Below are positions 10,403-22,592 of a stretch of DNA of 64,000 nucleotides, piece by piece (within the stretch, counting starts at the first letter, position 1; every line of letters starts with the position of its first letter). The notes below the pieces were generated by a model that worked only from the letters and a program-made list of their open reading frames with translations, was not told the origin of the DNA and ran no database searches. The DNA is taken from positions 68,634,001-68,698,000 of the forward strand of contig NC_077222.1 of NCBI RefSeq assembly GCF_024763615.1, in the 5' to 3' direction. Source of the DNA: Phlebotomus papatasi (taxonomy: Eukaryota > Arthropoda > Insecta > Diptera > Psychodidae). The position numbers were made by a program, and so were the translations under genes.

Positions 10403-12818
10403 AGAAAGATTATAGATGGTGTAATAATGCTTAAAGAATTCTGTGGTGCTACAAGTGAGGACACCTGAAAACATATCATTAATATTGCCAGATTTTACCA
10501 AAAAAAAATCCCTCAATTTCTTGTATATAGATTTCAGAAATCGTACGAGAAAATATATAGACGGGATGTTTTGTGTTCAGTATCCTGAGAGGACACGTTC
10601 CTTGGACAAAAGAGGGTAGATGGAGAGAGGAGAGTCACAATATATATAAGAAAAAAAAATATTTTGTGTAAATCAACGTACACGATATAAAACAATAGAA
10701 TTCCCAAAAAGGTTTTTTATTCTCATTTGGATGTGAAAATTCAACCAGAGTAGAAGCTATTGGAGACGTGCGTTTGGTGAATCACTTTAGACTTGTCCAG
10801 ATAGTGTGAGGAGGGAGAAAACAGCGAGGAAATCCCAAAAAGATTGAGAAATGGTGGTCAAAATTCCCAAGAATCCCGGTGAGTCGATACTTTTTTTTCT
10901 TTTGAGATTTTACTTGACTCCCTGACTTTTTTTCTGTCCGGGAATACCCGGGAATAGCTCCCGGATAATGAGCGTGACACTTTTTTATGGTGTTCTGTGT
11001 CTCAATTGAACCCAAGAATCGGGCATTATTTGCGCGTCGTCACAGTCTCTATCCGATAAAATTTATTCCCTGAAATTCCTTGGTGAGGGGATCAGTGGAA
11101 TTGTCCAAGAGGGAGCGTTTTTTTTTTGAGGTGTAAAAGGGTATTAGATAGAGCAGGATAGTCAGTGGAGTATCTTCCCTTTGGGATTTTGTCAATGCTG
11201 AAGCCTGAGAAGTCTCAGGAGAAACAGGTTTTTTTTTATCCAAAAAGGATAATCACAATGATGCACCCCAAGATCCCAGACTAAAAGAGTTGAAGGTATG
11301 AAAGAAAGGAAAAAAAAACTCATCTCGGGCTCCGCCTTTTTTCCCTTGCATCTTCAGTGGTGAAGATTTGTGTCCTGACAATTTCCCAAGGCTCAACCAC
11401 CAAGTTGGTGAAAATTCTCCTCTGTTCCACGCCAACTGAGAATGATCACAGTGAATAAAGTGGCAGGGTAAGGGAAAAAAAGGGAATAAGAATAGAATGA
11501 GGAGGGCTTGTGTCAACCCCAGCTTTTCCATCTCTGAACACTAACTTCCATCCGCCTGGCGAGTTTTTAAAACTTGAATCATTTGTAAAAACGACTCAAG
11601 GCACTTCTACCGAGAAAAGGGGCACAAAGAAAAAAGTCCACACATAGAGAGAACTCATGATGTGTTGGACATGACATCCCTTTAAATATTTCTTTCCACC
11701 TCGCACCCTCTCCCAATTCCCATGACCAAGCGCAGCCCGTAGACTGGACAGCCTGAAGAGGTGGCTCTGGTGATCCCTTCGGCGCATCTTGGTGTTTTTC
11801 TTACTATACAGGACGCTTGTTTTTTTTCCTTTTTCTCGTACACGGAATCCTTTTTGGTCTCTGTATTGAAAATTGAACAGGTTTTAATTTATTTATTATG
11901 GGGTTGTGTCTCATCGCAACCCCTTTTTGTGTCTTTCACGAAAAAATACAGTATTTTCTCCTTAATATTCTTATTACACTTTTACAGCATTTTATACTTC
12001 TTCAAACAAAATTACTTTTAACTACTTTTTCCAAAATTCCACAAATTACATATTGCTCTACTTGAGATTCTAATAACTATCTTCACTATGTACAAAAAAA
12101 GTGTAAAGTCTGAGATTCTTAAAATCTACTGGATGGAATATGTTACTATGTCTTACATTTTCTTTTGTTTTTAGTTTGTATACACTTGCAGTACGAAAAA
12201 ATATATTCATGCTCAGTTTATCTTCTAGAAAATATCTTGAAATTTATCAAAATTGTTTTGAAACATTTCTTTTAAAAATATTTTGCAATGATATTGACAC
12301 TAACAATTTAAAAAATCAAATTCGAGAATTTTGAAAATACGCTTTTGATAAGTCTAAAAGCTATAAAGTCATTAGAAAACAACCTAATTTGCCGATATTT
12401 CAATTGCTCGATCTTAAATTTTAAAATAGGTCTGAGCTTTAGGTTCTTAAATCGGAATTTTAAAGCTTATTCATATTTGATAAAGATATTTAATTTATCT
12501 ATATGGAATGTCTTTAAAACTAAAAGATAAAACGCGCCTAACTTCACAGTAAATAAATTATAGAATTAAAGAAAAACAAATGGAAGATATAAGTGTAACA
12601 TTACCAAGCGTCTTTTTCCTGAACATAGAACAGGACATTTTATTTATTTATTTTTTTTAATTTTTTAAAGACTTTTAATCTCAGAATTGAGAGATTAAAT
12701 ATTTAAGTCAAATATTTATTGACAAAATTAAAGATTTCACATTTAAAGTAAAGATCAATGACGCGTAATTTATTACAAACTACTTTTGGAGGAAGTTCAG
12801 TACCTCTGAATTGGGGTA
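10403..12818. other. Intergenic stretch after MPC1
   Basis: 10403-10740 is probably MPC1 3' untranslated and flanking sequence. 10740-11830 is noticeably less AT-rich than its surroundings and has purine/pyrimidine blocks. It holds several minus-strand open frames of 60-92 codons, none with a recognisable domain or splice context. 11830-12818 is plain AT-rich sequence in which I see nothing. Confidence 0.4.
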
Positions 12819-13455
12819 CCGTAAACGCGAGTAACTTTGTCCCTTATGGGTGACTTTGACCTCTCCTGTTCGTAAGCCTTTATTTATTTCTAGAACTTAG
12901 GGTAAGTGTGCCAAATTCCGGCCAGCTTGCAATTTCGGCCACCTTTTTTGTTCCTCGAATTTCCATGAACTTTTAGATTTTACGTACTCTAGAGATTATA
13001 CAATGCAAAAGAATAACAAAAAATGTAGCTTCGACAAACGAGATGACGTAAAAAAGGCATTGGAAGAATTCCTGAAGGGCAAGGAACTATGAGAATCAAG
13101 GTGGCCGAAATAGAGCACCAAAGCTATGTCTACATTTTTATTCATTTTAAAATGTATTAAGAAAGATTTTAGAGTAAATAAAGACGATAAACTGTCTACA
13201 AGGTTCTAAGCAACACTCCTTAAGTAGAAAGAATAAAAAAATCAATTTCTATTAAAGATATTACATTTCAAAAGTAAGACTTTGGTGCTTGCATGCAACT
13301 ATGCCGAAATTTGGCACACTTACCCTAAGGATGGTCTCTACCGATCCGATCTGCCATGTCTGATCGGTAAAGATCATCCTTAAGTTCTAGAAATAAAGAA
13401 AAGCTTACGGGTTGTCAAAGTCATCCGCAGGGGACAAAGTCACTCGCATTTACGG
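12819..13455. mobile_element. TA-type foldback MITE, family D copy 2 (interrupted)
   Basis: Ends CCGTAAACGCGAGTAACTTT and its approximate inverse ending ATTTACGG, with TA on both sides. Without the nested element at 12900-13325 and one TA it is about 209 bp, close to the 223 bp of copy 1 at 6102-6324. Confidence 0.6.
12900..13325 (-). mobile_element. TA-type MITE family C, copy 1 (426 bp)
   Basis: Ends GGGTAAGTGTGCCAAATTCC and the inverse GGCACACTTACCC, flanked by TA at 12898-12899 and 13326-13327. It is reversed relative to copies at 18209-18634 and 53669-54093, which are 426 and 425 bp. It keeps a short open frame starting near 13003, MQKNNKKCSFDKRDDVKKAL followed by about nine codons, which resembles the start of a pogo-type helix-turn-helix (inference). 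Inserted into family D copy 2. Confidence 0.7.
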
Positions 13456-13700
13456 TAGCTTTGAAATAGAAGTTTTTCTATTATTTTTGAATGAAACTGG
13501 ACCATACCATGATACAATTTAATTCGAGAAACTAGTCGTAAAGCTAAATAACATCATGATAAGCCTCAATTCTTTTTAAAAATTGAAGAAAAAAACCCAA
13601 TTTTAAAGGTACCCCGAATGCAAAAGTGTCACATTTTCTCCTAGATTTAAATTTAAAAAATTTCAACCACATTTAAAAATAAAGGCATCTTAAGGAAGTA

Positions 13701-13909
13701 GGGGAAAGTGGTCTGCCTTTGAATGCGGCAACCTTTGAATGTTTCAATTTCTCCTTTATTTCTCAAAGCAAAAATTCTATTTTGAGAGTTAATACTATTA
13801 ACTATTTTCTATTAACTTTGATTAACAAAATGGAAATTTAGCTTTGGGAAATAAGAGAAAAATCAAAGCATTCAAAGGCTGTCGCATTCAAAGGCAGGCC
13901 ACTTTCCCC
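13701..13909. mobile_element. TA-type foldback MITE, family H
   Basis: Starts GGGGAAAGTGGTCTGCCTTT and ends AAAGGCAGGCCACTTTCCCC, with TA at 13699-13700 and 13910-13911. Internal copies of CTTTGAATG/CATTCAAAG continue the foldback. 209 bp, non-coding. Confidence 0.65.
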
Positions 13910-14364
13910 TATAATATTTCTATTTTAGTTTTGTTATTTCAAAGTGCATTGCGTTTTAATTTAGGGCTTTAAGAAATGTAACACTTTAAAAATAAAGATC
14001 TTTAATACTACAAATTTTCTTTTTCAAATTCCGATTTTATGATTTAATGCTTAAAGATTTATATCGCAATTAACGGAATAATTCTACTTTAACAAAAAAT
14101 CAAGAAATTCCCAAGAAGATGTTCTATTTTTTGGTACTTTAAGTGTATATAACCTCTTAATATATAATAAACATTGGACGGACTTTAGTTACAAAAATAC
14201 TAAATGCTAGTTTTCAATCTAGGGGAACCGTTAATTATGTAAAAAAAAACTTGCACTTTTCTTATGTGGAAGATCTTAAAAGATGTTTACCTTACATTGA
14301 TTCACTGTCGGTTGTCACCCTAGGCTGCTCATAAAAGATAAAAACATGTGGCTTCTATTGGGAT

Positions 14365-17300
14365 CTATCGAATTCGAGATATTAGAGGCCAGGAGAGTAT
14401 GAAAATTCCTATTATTAATTGCAATCCACTGTAGATTGAGGAAGCAGCGGCTAGGCGGCACTTGAACAGATCAAAACGAGATTCCTTATCCACAACAATA
14501 TTTTGGAATTCAGCTTCCACCAATTGTCCATCGTAGTACGTGATTAGATCTTCATAAGGATATTCAAAGCCTTGTAGGCACTCACACTTGTAACCACCGC
14601 TGTCGTAACCTCGACCCAAAATTGGGACGCACTGAAATTGATATTTAAAATTAGGATTACTGAAAATAAATATTTCAGGAAGTATATTTGTTCTCTAGGT
14701 TCTCTAGAATAAAGTAGTTTTCAGATTATACGTTTAGCTGAGTTACCGAAAGTTTGAAATCTTCAAAAAAAGAAACAATTACGAAAATTTTTCAAAATAT
14801 ATTAAGTCAATTGCATTTAATAGCTAATTCTAAGCCGAAATGTTTGCAAAATTAAAAATTAATGCTTATTGAGCATTGCTCAATGAGAAATTATAATAAT
14901 AAGGGCAGAATCACATTGACAGTAAAATGATCACCGTATTTCGCTAATTTACGCATTTTTATTTCTTACGGAAATTCCCAATTACCGTATTAGCATATCT
15001 CATACTCGGTTAAGTGAAAATAAGATAAGAAAATTGAAGAAATAAAACGAAAATACAATAAACGGTGAGCAAAAAAACTGTACGATTAATTTCTCTTACT
15101 GTTTTTTTGCTCACCGTTTATCGAATTTTCGTTTCATTTCTTCATTTTTTTTTTAATATTATTATCGCCTAGTGCCACCGAGTATGAGATAAGGTAATAC
15201 GGTAATAAAAAATATGTGTAAGAATTGCAATGAAAATGCATAAATTAACGAAATATGGTGAGGCTACGGAAAGCATTTTATTGTCAATGTGATTCTGCCC
15301 TAAAGCCATATAAATAATCCTTAACTCTATATCCTCTGTATAAAAGGAACATGTAACTTAGAATTGATACACATTAAGAATATTTACGATTTAATATAAG
15401 AAATCTTCTTTATTTAGTAAGATCGTAAAGATTCGTTTCAGGCAATATCTAAAAAGCAAATTTTATTATATGAATACATAAGCTGCACCTAAATATAATT
15501 AATCGTAACCCACGCAAGACAGTTGAAATTTCTATTTTTAATTGAAATGATTAACAATCTTATAATGTAACATTTTCGGAACAGAAAAATATTTCAATTT
15601 CTGTCTACTGGGGACTATTTCATTAAAAGATTAACCACGTTCCTATCAAAAAAATCTTGGGAAAATTGGAAAGGAAAAAAATGTGATTTTTATGTAATGT
15701 TTTTCAAAATTTAAGTAATATTTATTAATAATCTCGCTTATTATACTCCCAAAATTTTATGTTTTTTTTTCATTGCTTGGCGATTACATTAAATGGTTTT
15801 TTTGGGGACACTACATGCAGAAGTTAATTCTTCTATTAAGATTACAATGGTCATAATTCGAAAGTCTTGAGTCACTTCCCATTTCCCATCCCATCTCTAG
15901 AACGGTACCGCAACAGGGTGTTCGTGGTGAGAGGGATTCAGTTTTGATTTGACCGAGGAATGGGGAGCATTAAGCTCCGGGTTCCTGGGCTATGGAGTTT
16001 GACTTGAAAAATGACTAACAGTCACACAAAATTTTAATTTCCATTTAAATTTGCTTAGGCTTTCACTTGGATTTTGCCTATAATTTCTATAATTTCCATA
16101 TACTTAATATTTCATTTGAAAAATATTTCAACAACCAAATTTGATATAATTGTTTTAAGTCATCCATTGTAAAAGATTTGTGGCTTATTTTTCACTGATA
16201 AGGAGCCCCACGGAGCCTTTTCTTTTTTAGAGTGAAATGGTAGGAGTACTTTGTTCCAATAGGTCAGTGAGGGGCCATACCCAATAGGTCAAAATTTAGG
16301 ACCTTCTTTTAAAAAATTTTAAAATTTCAGAAATGTAAAGGAGCCTTAGTTTTTAGGGGAAAGTGCCCAGGCTTGATACCATTAGATGCTTCGTAAAGAC
16401 TAAATTTTTCCTATGTTTCTCAATAAACGTGACACCACAATATATTTTAAAAACTGGCCTTTTTCCCATAGTTTTTAAAATATGATTGCGATGAGTAACA
16501 TATATATTGTGAAACATAGAAAATTTAGTCATTACGAAACTTCCAGTGGTATCAAGCATGGGCACTTTCCCCTACTGCTCGAACTCCACGGAGAGAGCAG
16601 TATATTTTAGTATAGCATAATCAAAACATTTTTTTTAAACGTAATTGATGAAATAGAACAAATAATATAACGCTTGTTCTTTAATGCAAATGACTTAGAT
16701 TCGAACTTCTTTTAGATCGCCAGAAATTTTACTAGTATTATAGGTTTTAGTATCGCATCTAGAGAATTTAATACATGATAAAGGTTTAGAAAGAGATCTT
16801 GTGATTTTGTATTAGTATTAAAAGAAATATATATTTAAACTTACATAAGATGTCTTTTCGTCACATTTGTGGGTGTTCTTGAAGGCATTAGGTGTGTAGT
16901 ATTCACTAGGGCATTGATTGATGTCCAATTGAAGCATATCCATGGAAACAGCAACCACTCCCCTAAAAATAAATAATCTAATAAGCCACCCCTATCTCCT
17001 AAATATAGCTATGCTGAAACTCACTTAAACTCAAGTTTGACTTTGATACTGTCCCATCCAAAGAAGGGTGCAATATATGTGACTAGCCACTTCTTCACGA
17101 GTCCATTGCAGTCAAACTGTGGTGCAGTCCAGTATCCATGATCCATATTTCCAGCATGATAGTGATTGGGATAGTGTTCGTACTTTTGCAAATGTTCACC
17201 AGATTCATTGTATCGAACCTTCATTTTCATGTGGAATTTCTCCAGAGCATCAAAATTTGTTGACCATCGTTGCTTGAGGAGTCTGAACCAATCTTTGCCC

Positions 17301-20300
17301 GTGTAGAGTTCTTCAGTTTTATTCAATCTGGCTAAATCTTCAACTTTGAATTTACGCGTATTTAGTTCCTTTTTGTAGGCAAATGGGGCAAAGTAGGTAC
17401 GATTGGTAAATTTATTGCGATCCCAATATGTTGCAGCTGACCAAATACGATTATTACCCAAAACAAGGGCTAATGTTTCGCCTATCATTTCATCTTCTGT
17501 GAGTGGTTTGTCTGCCACCCTTTTGCCTGAATAGACCTCATCTGGATCGGAAACTTGGAGGAAGGCACTGATAAAGTTTGCTAATCTAACAGCCATTCTT
17601 GCTTCATTGGCAAATTGCTCCTTTACACCATGAGCAACATCACCTGGCAGAATTAAATCTTGCGGATGGAAGCTAGAAAGAAATATAGAAAATCATTTAG
17701 AAATTGCTTCGATGATTTATTTCATATACAATGCGCACTTACTTTTTGCACGATTTCTCATTGACACCACGAATAAATTTGAGAGCTTCATCGATATTCA
17801 TTTTTTCTGTGTGCATGGAACTTGGACCAGTTGAGAAATTTCTGTATTCATAGAAACGATCTAGATATTTCTCACGGATATGGTATGGAGCACGATCCCA
17901 TTGAATAGGCACTTTGTTCACCCATCCAATTTTGAGACAATCAAATCCATTGTAGTACTGTTCAGAGGATGCTCTCTCGAGGATTTCCCCGAGGAAAGGA
18001 CGTCTCACGACACTCGGAAGTCGATATCCAGGCTTACATCGACATTGATAACCACCTCTTCGAAATCCCCATCCATCCATTGGTTCACACTAGAAAAAAA
18101 ATGAAAATTTCAAGGGGTTAATATACTTAAATTTTGAGAAACATTTTAAATTAAATATTATACAAATTTTCTGCAAAATGTTTCTCTTGAAAAAAAATTA
18201 AATATTTAGGGTAAGTGTGCCAAATTTCGGCATATTTGCATGCAAGCGTCAAAGTCTCAAGTTTGAAATTAATATTTTAAATTCAAATTGATTTTTTTAT
18301 TCTTTCTTCTTAAAGAGTGTTGCTTGGAAACTTGTAAAGAGTTTACCGTCTTTATTTACTCTAAAATCATTCTTAATACATTTTAAAATGAATAAAAATA
18401 TAGACATAGCTTTGGTGCCCTATTTCGGCCACCTTCATTCTCATAGTTCCTTGCCCTTAGGGAATTCTTCTAATATCTTTTTCACGTCATCTCGTTTGTT
18501 GAAGCTACATTTTTTTGTTATTTTTTTGCATTGTATAATCTCTAGAGTACGTAAAATCTAAAAGTTCATAGAAATTCGAGGAACAAAAAAGGTGGCCGAA
18601 ATTGCAAGCTGGCCGGAATTTGGCACACTTACCCTAATTCCATTATATGTAAATTATTAAATAAGATGGTCCATTAACATTAGCAGACATCTTTTTCAAT
18701 TTTTTGAATTATGTTATTTAAAATGCAAGATTTATTATGGATCAAGCCTATTCCCTGGAAGCGACCTAGCAACATAATCACATTTTAATGCTTAATTTTT
18801 AATTGTTACGAAAGATAATATTAATTATCCATATAACTGCCAAAAGTACTACTAGTATGGTCGTATCACAAACTCTTCTTTAATTAGTAAAAAGTATCCA
18901 ACCATCACTGCAGATACAATGAAAATACAGTTAGAACACTTTCATTTTAAAGAGATGATTTATATTGATCTTTAAATTCAGTTATTTTTTAGTGCAAATT
19001 TGGATAAAGATGAAATAGAGAAAAATTCATTCGCTTTAGAATCCTCTTAATATTTAAATTTTGTAAATTATATGCATATCTTTAATAACTGTCGAAAAAG
19101 ATTTTCTTTGTCTGTGTAATAGAGATTGCTTTTGGTGGAATTAGAATCCTCCAGCTGGACTCCATTTCATCGTAACTTATAGGGAAAATCTCGACAATAT
19201 GATGTATGTACTCTCTTAATTGAACTAATAACTTATGTCCATGGTTATTGTTCTTCTTTTGAACCATAATTCATAATGGATCTAAAGGGTCTTTCTAATC
19301 TATAAATTTCATTTCTTGACAGTTAGTACCAGTCTCTAAAAAGAGTAGAAATGAAACTTACTTCCGTTGTTTCTTTTTTACATCTTGCTGTGTCGGCAAA
19401 TCGATTTGGTCCTCTGTTACCCTCCCCCTTGGGGCATTGATTAATGTCTATTCGTTCCAAGTCCATTTCTAATACGGATATAGCGGTGTATCTGTAAGAA
19501 AGAAAAAAAGGACAATGAATGGTGAAAATAGTGGAAATCATTAATGAAATTTTTGCAAATGATATGGTAAAAATCTCACTTAGGGTATTCAATGTGTCGA
19601 AATTGGGTGTGACGTGGATAAATATCTGCAATGGGTACAACAGCAGCCACAAGCCACTTGTTGGATCGTCCACAGTCAAAGTAGGGTCGGGTCCATTTGA
19701 CTGGTCCAGGAACTTCATCAGCTCCTGGTGGTCCGTGGAATGTGAAGGTTTCATTGGTGTTATTGGCATAACGAATTTCCACTTGATATGTTGTCTTGGT
19801 ATCATGTCTTTGGTCAACTTCGTCGGGTAGCCAGAGTTTGTACCATTCGTTGATTTTATAAAATTCGGTGGTGTAGTCCCGTGAGAAGGAATTAGATGGT
19901 ATAGCTCCCAAGTCTCGAACATCAAAAGTGTTCATTGTAGAAATTTTTTGTAGATGAATTGGATCATTGAAATCGTCTAAACGGAAGGTTCTTGGTGCAA
20001 ATAAGGGGAATGTTTTATTGAAGAATCCTCGATATGACGAAGTATAGGAGCTATTTGGCGAGAAGTAAACGGCCGATGCGTTTATATAGGGATTGGCTGA
20101 GACATCAGCTACGGTGGATAAGAAGTAGTACATCATTCCGGGATCGTAGGTATCATTGATGGCTGGACGGATGAAACGACTCTGGAGGATGTAGCTCCAG
20201 AAGAAGGATCGACTTAAAGCCATATTGTGCAGATGAAGTAGGTGTGTTCGATTAGGAAAGATGGGATTAATGTTGACCTCTTTAATATCCGGAAGATGGG

Positions 20301-20493
20301 ATACAACATCATCATATAGATATAAGTCACTCAAATGTTGAATAGGACAATTATCTGCTGTAACTTTATCCACTTTAATCTTAACTTCATCGAAGGCATC
20401 TCTTGCTTGCCACTCATACTGGGCGATCACACCCATTGCCATGAGTATGGCAAAAGTGGCATAACTTTTCCATAGAATATGGTAACTTGCCAT
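14365..20493 (-). CDS. Tandem Cache/EGF-like protein related to the GPR158 ectodomain, lacking seven helices (six exons)
   Basis: Exons in coding order: 20493-19580, 19491-19362, 18089-17743, 17672-17025, 16962-16845, 14631-14365. They sum to 2424 nt, 807 aa; every intron is GT-AG and phases match. The start context CAAAATGG is good. Residues 1-24 look like a signal peptide. Unit 1 is a Cache-like region ending in a WTRPYFDCGRSNKWLV segment, then DINQC (C324), C342 and an EGF-like part with C349, C364 and C366. Unit 2 repeats this as YWTAPQFDCNGLVKKWLV, DINQC (C697), C713, C720, C735 and C737. Many N-glycosylation sequons are present. The order Cache, DINQC, Y-x-C-x-C-x2-GY is that of GPR158/GPR179-type class C orphan receptors, whose Cache domain binds small ligands. 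Here only a hydrophobic tail (789-803) follows, suggesting a GPI or tail anchor. Function is unknown; a ligand-binding surface or decoy protein is an inference. Confidence 0.85.
14903..15300. mobile_element. PIF/Harbinger-like foldback MITE, family G
   Basis: Starts GGGCAGAATCACATTGACAG and ends with its inverse GTCAATGTGATTCTGCCC, flanked by TAA on both sides (14900-14902 and 15301-15303), as expected for the 3-bp TWA target of PIF/Harbinger. The arms continue inward to ACGGTGAGCAAAAAAAC and its complement around 15063-15117. It lies in the last intron of the Cache/EGF gene. Confidence 0.65.
16356..16572. mobile_element. TA-type foldback MITE, family I
   Basis: Starts GGGGAAAGTGCCCAGGCTTG and ends CAAGCATGGGCACTTTCCCC, with TA outside both ends. 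Arms contain TGGTATCA-type and CGTAAAGACTAAATTTT-type complementary blocks. 217 bp, non-coding, in the last intron of the Cache/EGF gene. Confidence 0.65.
16573..16612 (-). mobile_element. 3'-end fragment of repeat family L
   Basis: The minus strand reads GCTCTCTCCGTGGAGTTCGAGCAGTA, identical over this stretch to the 3' end of L copy 2 at 22597-22624. Only about 40 bp are recognisable. Such short 3'-terminal fragments are typical of retroposons that truncate at the 5' side. Confidence 0.4.
18209..18634 (+). mobile_element. TA-type MITE family C, copy 2 (426 bp)
   Basis: Ends GGGTAAGTGTGCCAAATTTC and GGAATTTGGCACACTTACCC, TA at 18207-18208 and 18635-18636. It has the same length as copy 1. 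Its version of the short internal frame is broken by an extra A in the AAC-AAA-AAA run. It lies in the intron between exons 3 and 2 of the Cache/EGF gene. Confidence 0.7.
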
Positions 20494-21612
20494 TTTGGCG
20501 ATTAATTCACCCCCTTAGGTTCACACCGGAGGTAAAGTGTAACACAAATCTTTGTACTTTTTCACACAGAAAACACAATTTTTTGAACAAAACAACTTTT
20601 GGGACGGTACACGCCTATATGGCAGCCATTTGTTTTCATTAATATGATACTCACACGAATTTGTGGACTGACTCAATCATTAAACACCAACATACTGTGG
20701 GTCTTTCAATACTCCAAGAAGCACTATGAGCAGGTTGTTGCTTGCCCGCATTCAGGGAATTCGTATGTGACCAGCGATGTCTGTCCCATTGAAGAATCCC
20801 ATAGAGTTGGGCGTTAGGGCATGATTGTGTGGGTTGCCGACTCTTATACAAAGACGATTCTTAATGATTTTTTTTCTATTGTTTACCTGTGTGGCACCTG
20901 CGGACTTCAGTTGTTAGAGATTCCTTACCTGACTACCAAACATTTGAATTTGGTGAGACGATATACACACGGGATTATACTGATTTAAATCAATTTTTAC
21001 GGTTTTAATTTTGATCCTAGATCAAAATCAAGACAGTTTCATGATAAAGTCGATAAAATATTAAATTTTAAGTAGGATTTGAATTTTTTGTAGGTAAAAA
21101 AATATAAATTATTTACATAAATTGGTATAATTTATATAACTGAGTAGGTTCTATGATGTAAAAATTTAATACTTCTTTATCATTTTGTTTAAATATAATT
21201 AGTTTATTTCACTATTTTTTAATTGAGATGATTATCACTCTTACAAAAAGCATTCAGAAAAATTAAATCATTAAAATTTTATATTGACATACCCCTCAGT
21301 TTTACCACTTTCCTTGTGTTAAATAGAGGTCTTTTCACAAAGAGCGTGGTATTATCTTATGAATTTGCTCCGGAATCGAGGCAACATTATGTTCACTTAT
21401 TTTGAGTCATGCACAAACTTTTTGTTTTAAAAGTTTTGGGATTTAACTTCCTGAGCGGTTTAATTTTGGACTATCATCTGCCAAGGCGATTAAAATGTGA
21501 ACGACTTGTTTAAAATACTAAAAGCCTTATTTAACTTTCTAGGTATCATTTTATATAAAAAAAAGTGTGAAGCTTTAGAAATTTAAAGTTTTCGCTCAAA
21601 TTTTAATATCTA
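20494..21612. other. Upstream region of the Cache/EGF gene
   Basis: This presumably holds the minus-strand promoter and 5' leader. 20494-20950 is less AT-rich than the rest and carries overlapping open frames on both strands with no recognisable product. I found no convincing TATA box or initiator that would fix the start site. Confidence 0.4.
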
Positions 21613-21833
21613 GGGGAATGTTAGTTAGCATGCTTCGCACAGAGTGAACCTTCAAACAACGCAAATTTTCTCTTTGTTTGTAAAGAGCTAGTTCGTCATT
21701 TCTTAGCCATAAGATAGATCATTATATTAGGCTCATGAAATGAGATGAGAAATGGTAGGTCAGCTCTTTGCAAACAAAGAGAAAATTTGCATCGTTTGAA
21801 GGTCCACTCTGTGCGAACCATGCCTACATTCCC
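21613..21833. mobile_element. TA-type foldback MITE, family A copy 1
   Basis: Starts GGGGAATGTTAG then ...CGCACAGAGTGAACCTTCAAAC, and ends with the inverse GTTTGAAGGTCCACTCTGTGCG. Inner arms are ATTTTCTCTTTGTTTG and its complement, with a centre ACGAG-less stretch around ATAAGATAGATCATTAT. About 221 bp. The right end reads CATTCCCT rather than CATTCCCC. Confidence 0.6.
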
Positions 21834-22191
21834 TCATTTATCTTTTATTTATTCCGTACAATAAAATCCTTTCTTTCTTAGTTATTAAACTTATTAATCA
21901 CTTACCCTTACACACTTCTGTTCTTATCATTCTACAAACAAATCTTTCTTTGACCAACTGAAAGGTTTTGTATTTCGATTATGTTAAGGATTAAATCATA
22001 GCTGTCGGTTCGATGCAAAGATACGATAGGGGAAAGTGGGGAAATTTTTAGCATGCCTGACTTTTGAAAAAAAAATAAAAAATAAAACTTTGGGATAATT
22101 AATTATTATTTGCGAAATGTTCTGCATGTTCTGTATTTTTTTTAGATAGATAATGCAAAAATAAAAAGTAACTAGATTTAATTTAAGTATA

Positions 22192-22530
22192 GGAGAACTT
22201 AGGCATGGTTTGCACACAGTGAATCTTCAAACTATGTGAATTTTCTCATTGTTTTTAGAAAGAGCGAATTCGTCATTTCTTAAGGCCTCTACACAATAAG
22301 AGCAATTTTCGCTAAAAATCACTTTTTTGAAGTAAGGTCTGCACTTCTGTATGTGGAAACGTCAAAATTCTGTCAAAATTGTTACCAAACAAGCCTTTAG
22401 CAATAAGATAGATTTATTATTAACCTCATGAGACGAGATGAGAAATGGTAAACCAGCTCTTTGCAAACAAAGATAAAATTCGCATCGTTTGAAGGTTCAT
22501 CACTGTGTGCAAACCCTGCCTATATTCCCC
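22192..22530. mobile_element. Family A copy 2 with a 118-bp insertion
   Basis: It has the family A ends and arms, but the sequence between CGTCATTTCTTA and GCAATAAGATAGAT is interrupted by about 118 bp (around 22284-22400) that other copies lack. The inserted piece begins AAGGCCTCTAC and ends CAAGCCTTT, a weak inverted repeat. TA follows at 22531-22532. Confidence 0.55.
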
Positions 22531-22592
22531 TATAGTTTATAAAAAAAACTTTTGTTGTCTGCCCTGTCCTATCTTCCATTCTTAACGTATTT

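Noticed and set aside
11253..11531. 92-codon minus-strand frame with a hydrophobic start resembling a signal peptide
   Set aside because: The Phe/Leu/Pro run comes from pyrimidine tracts, and no splice context or family resemblance was found.
16900..17020. Alternative reading of the DINQC exon as part of a separate EGF gene
   Set aside because: Splice phases join it cleanly to the exons on both sides, giving one 807-aa frame.
22029..22191. GGGGAAAGTGGGG start after TA, like families H and I
   Set aside because: No matching inverted end was found, so it was not called as an element.
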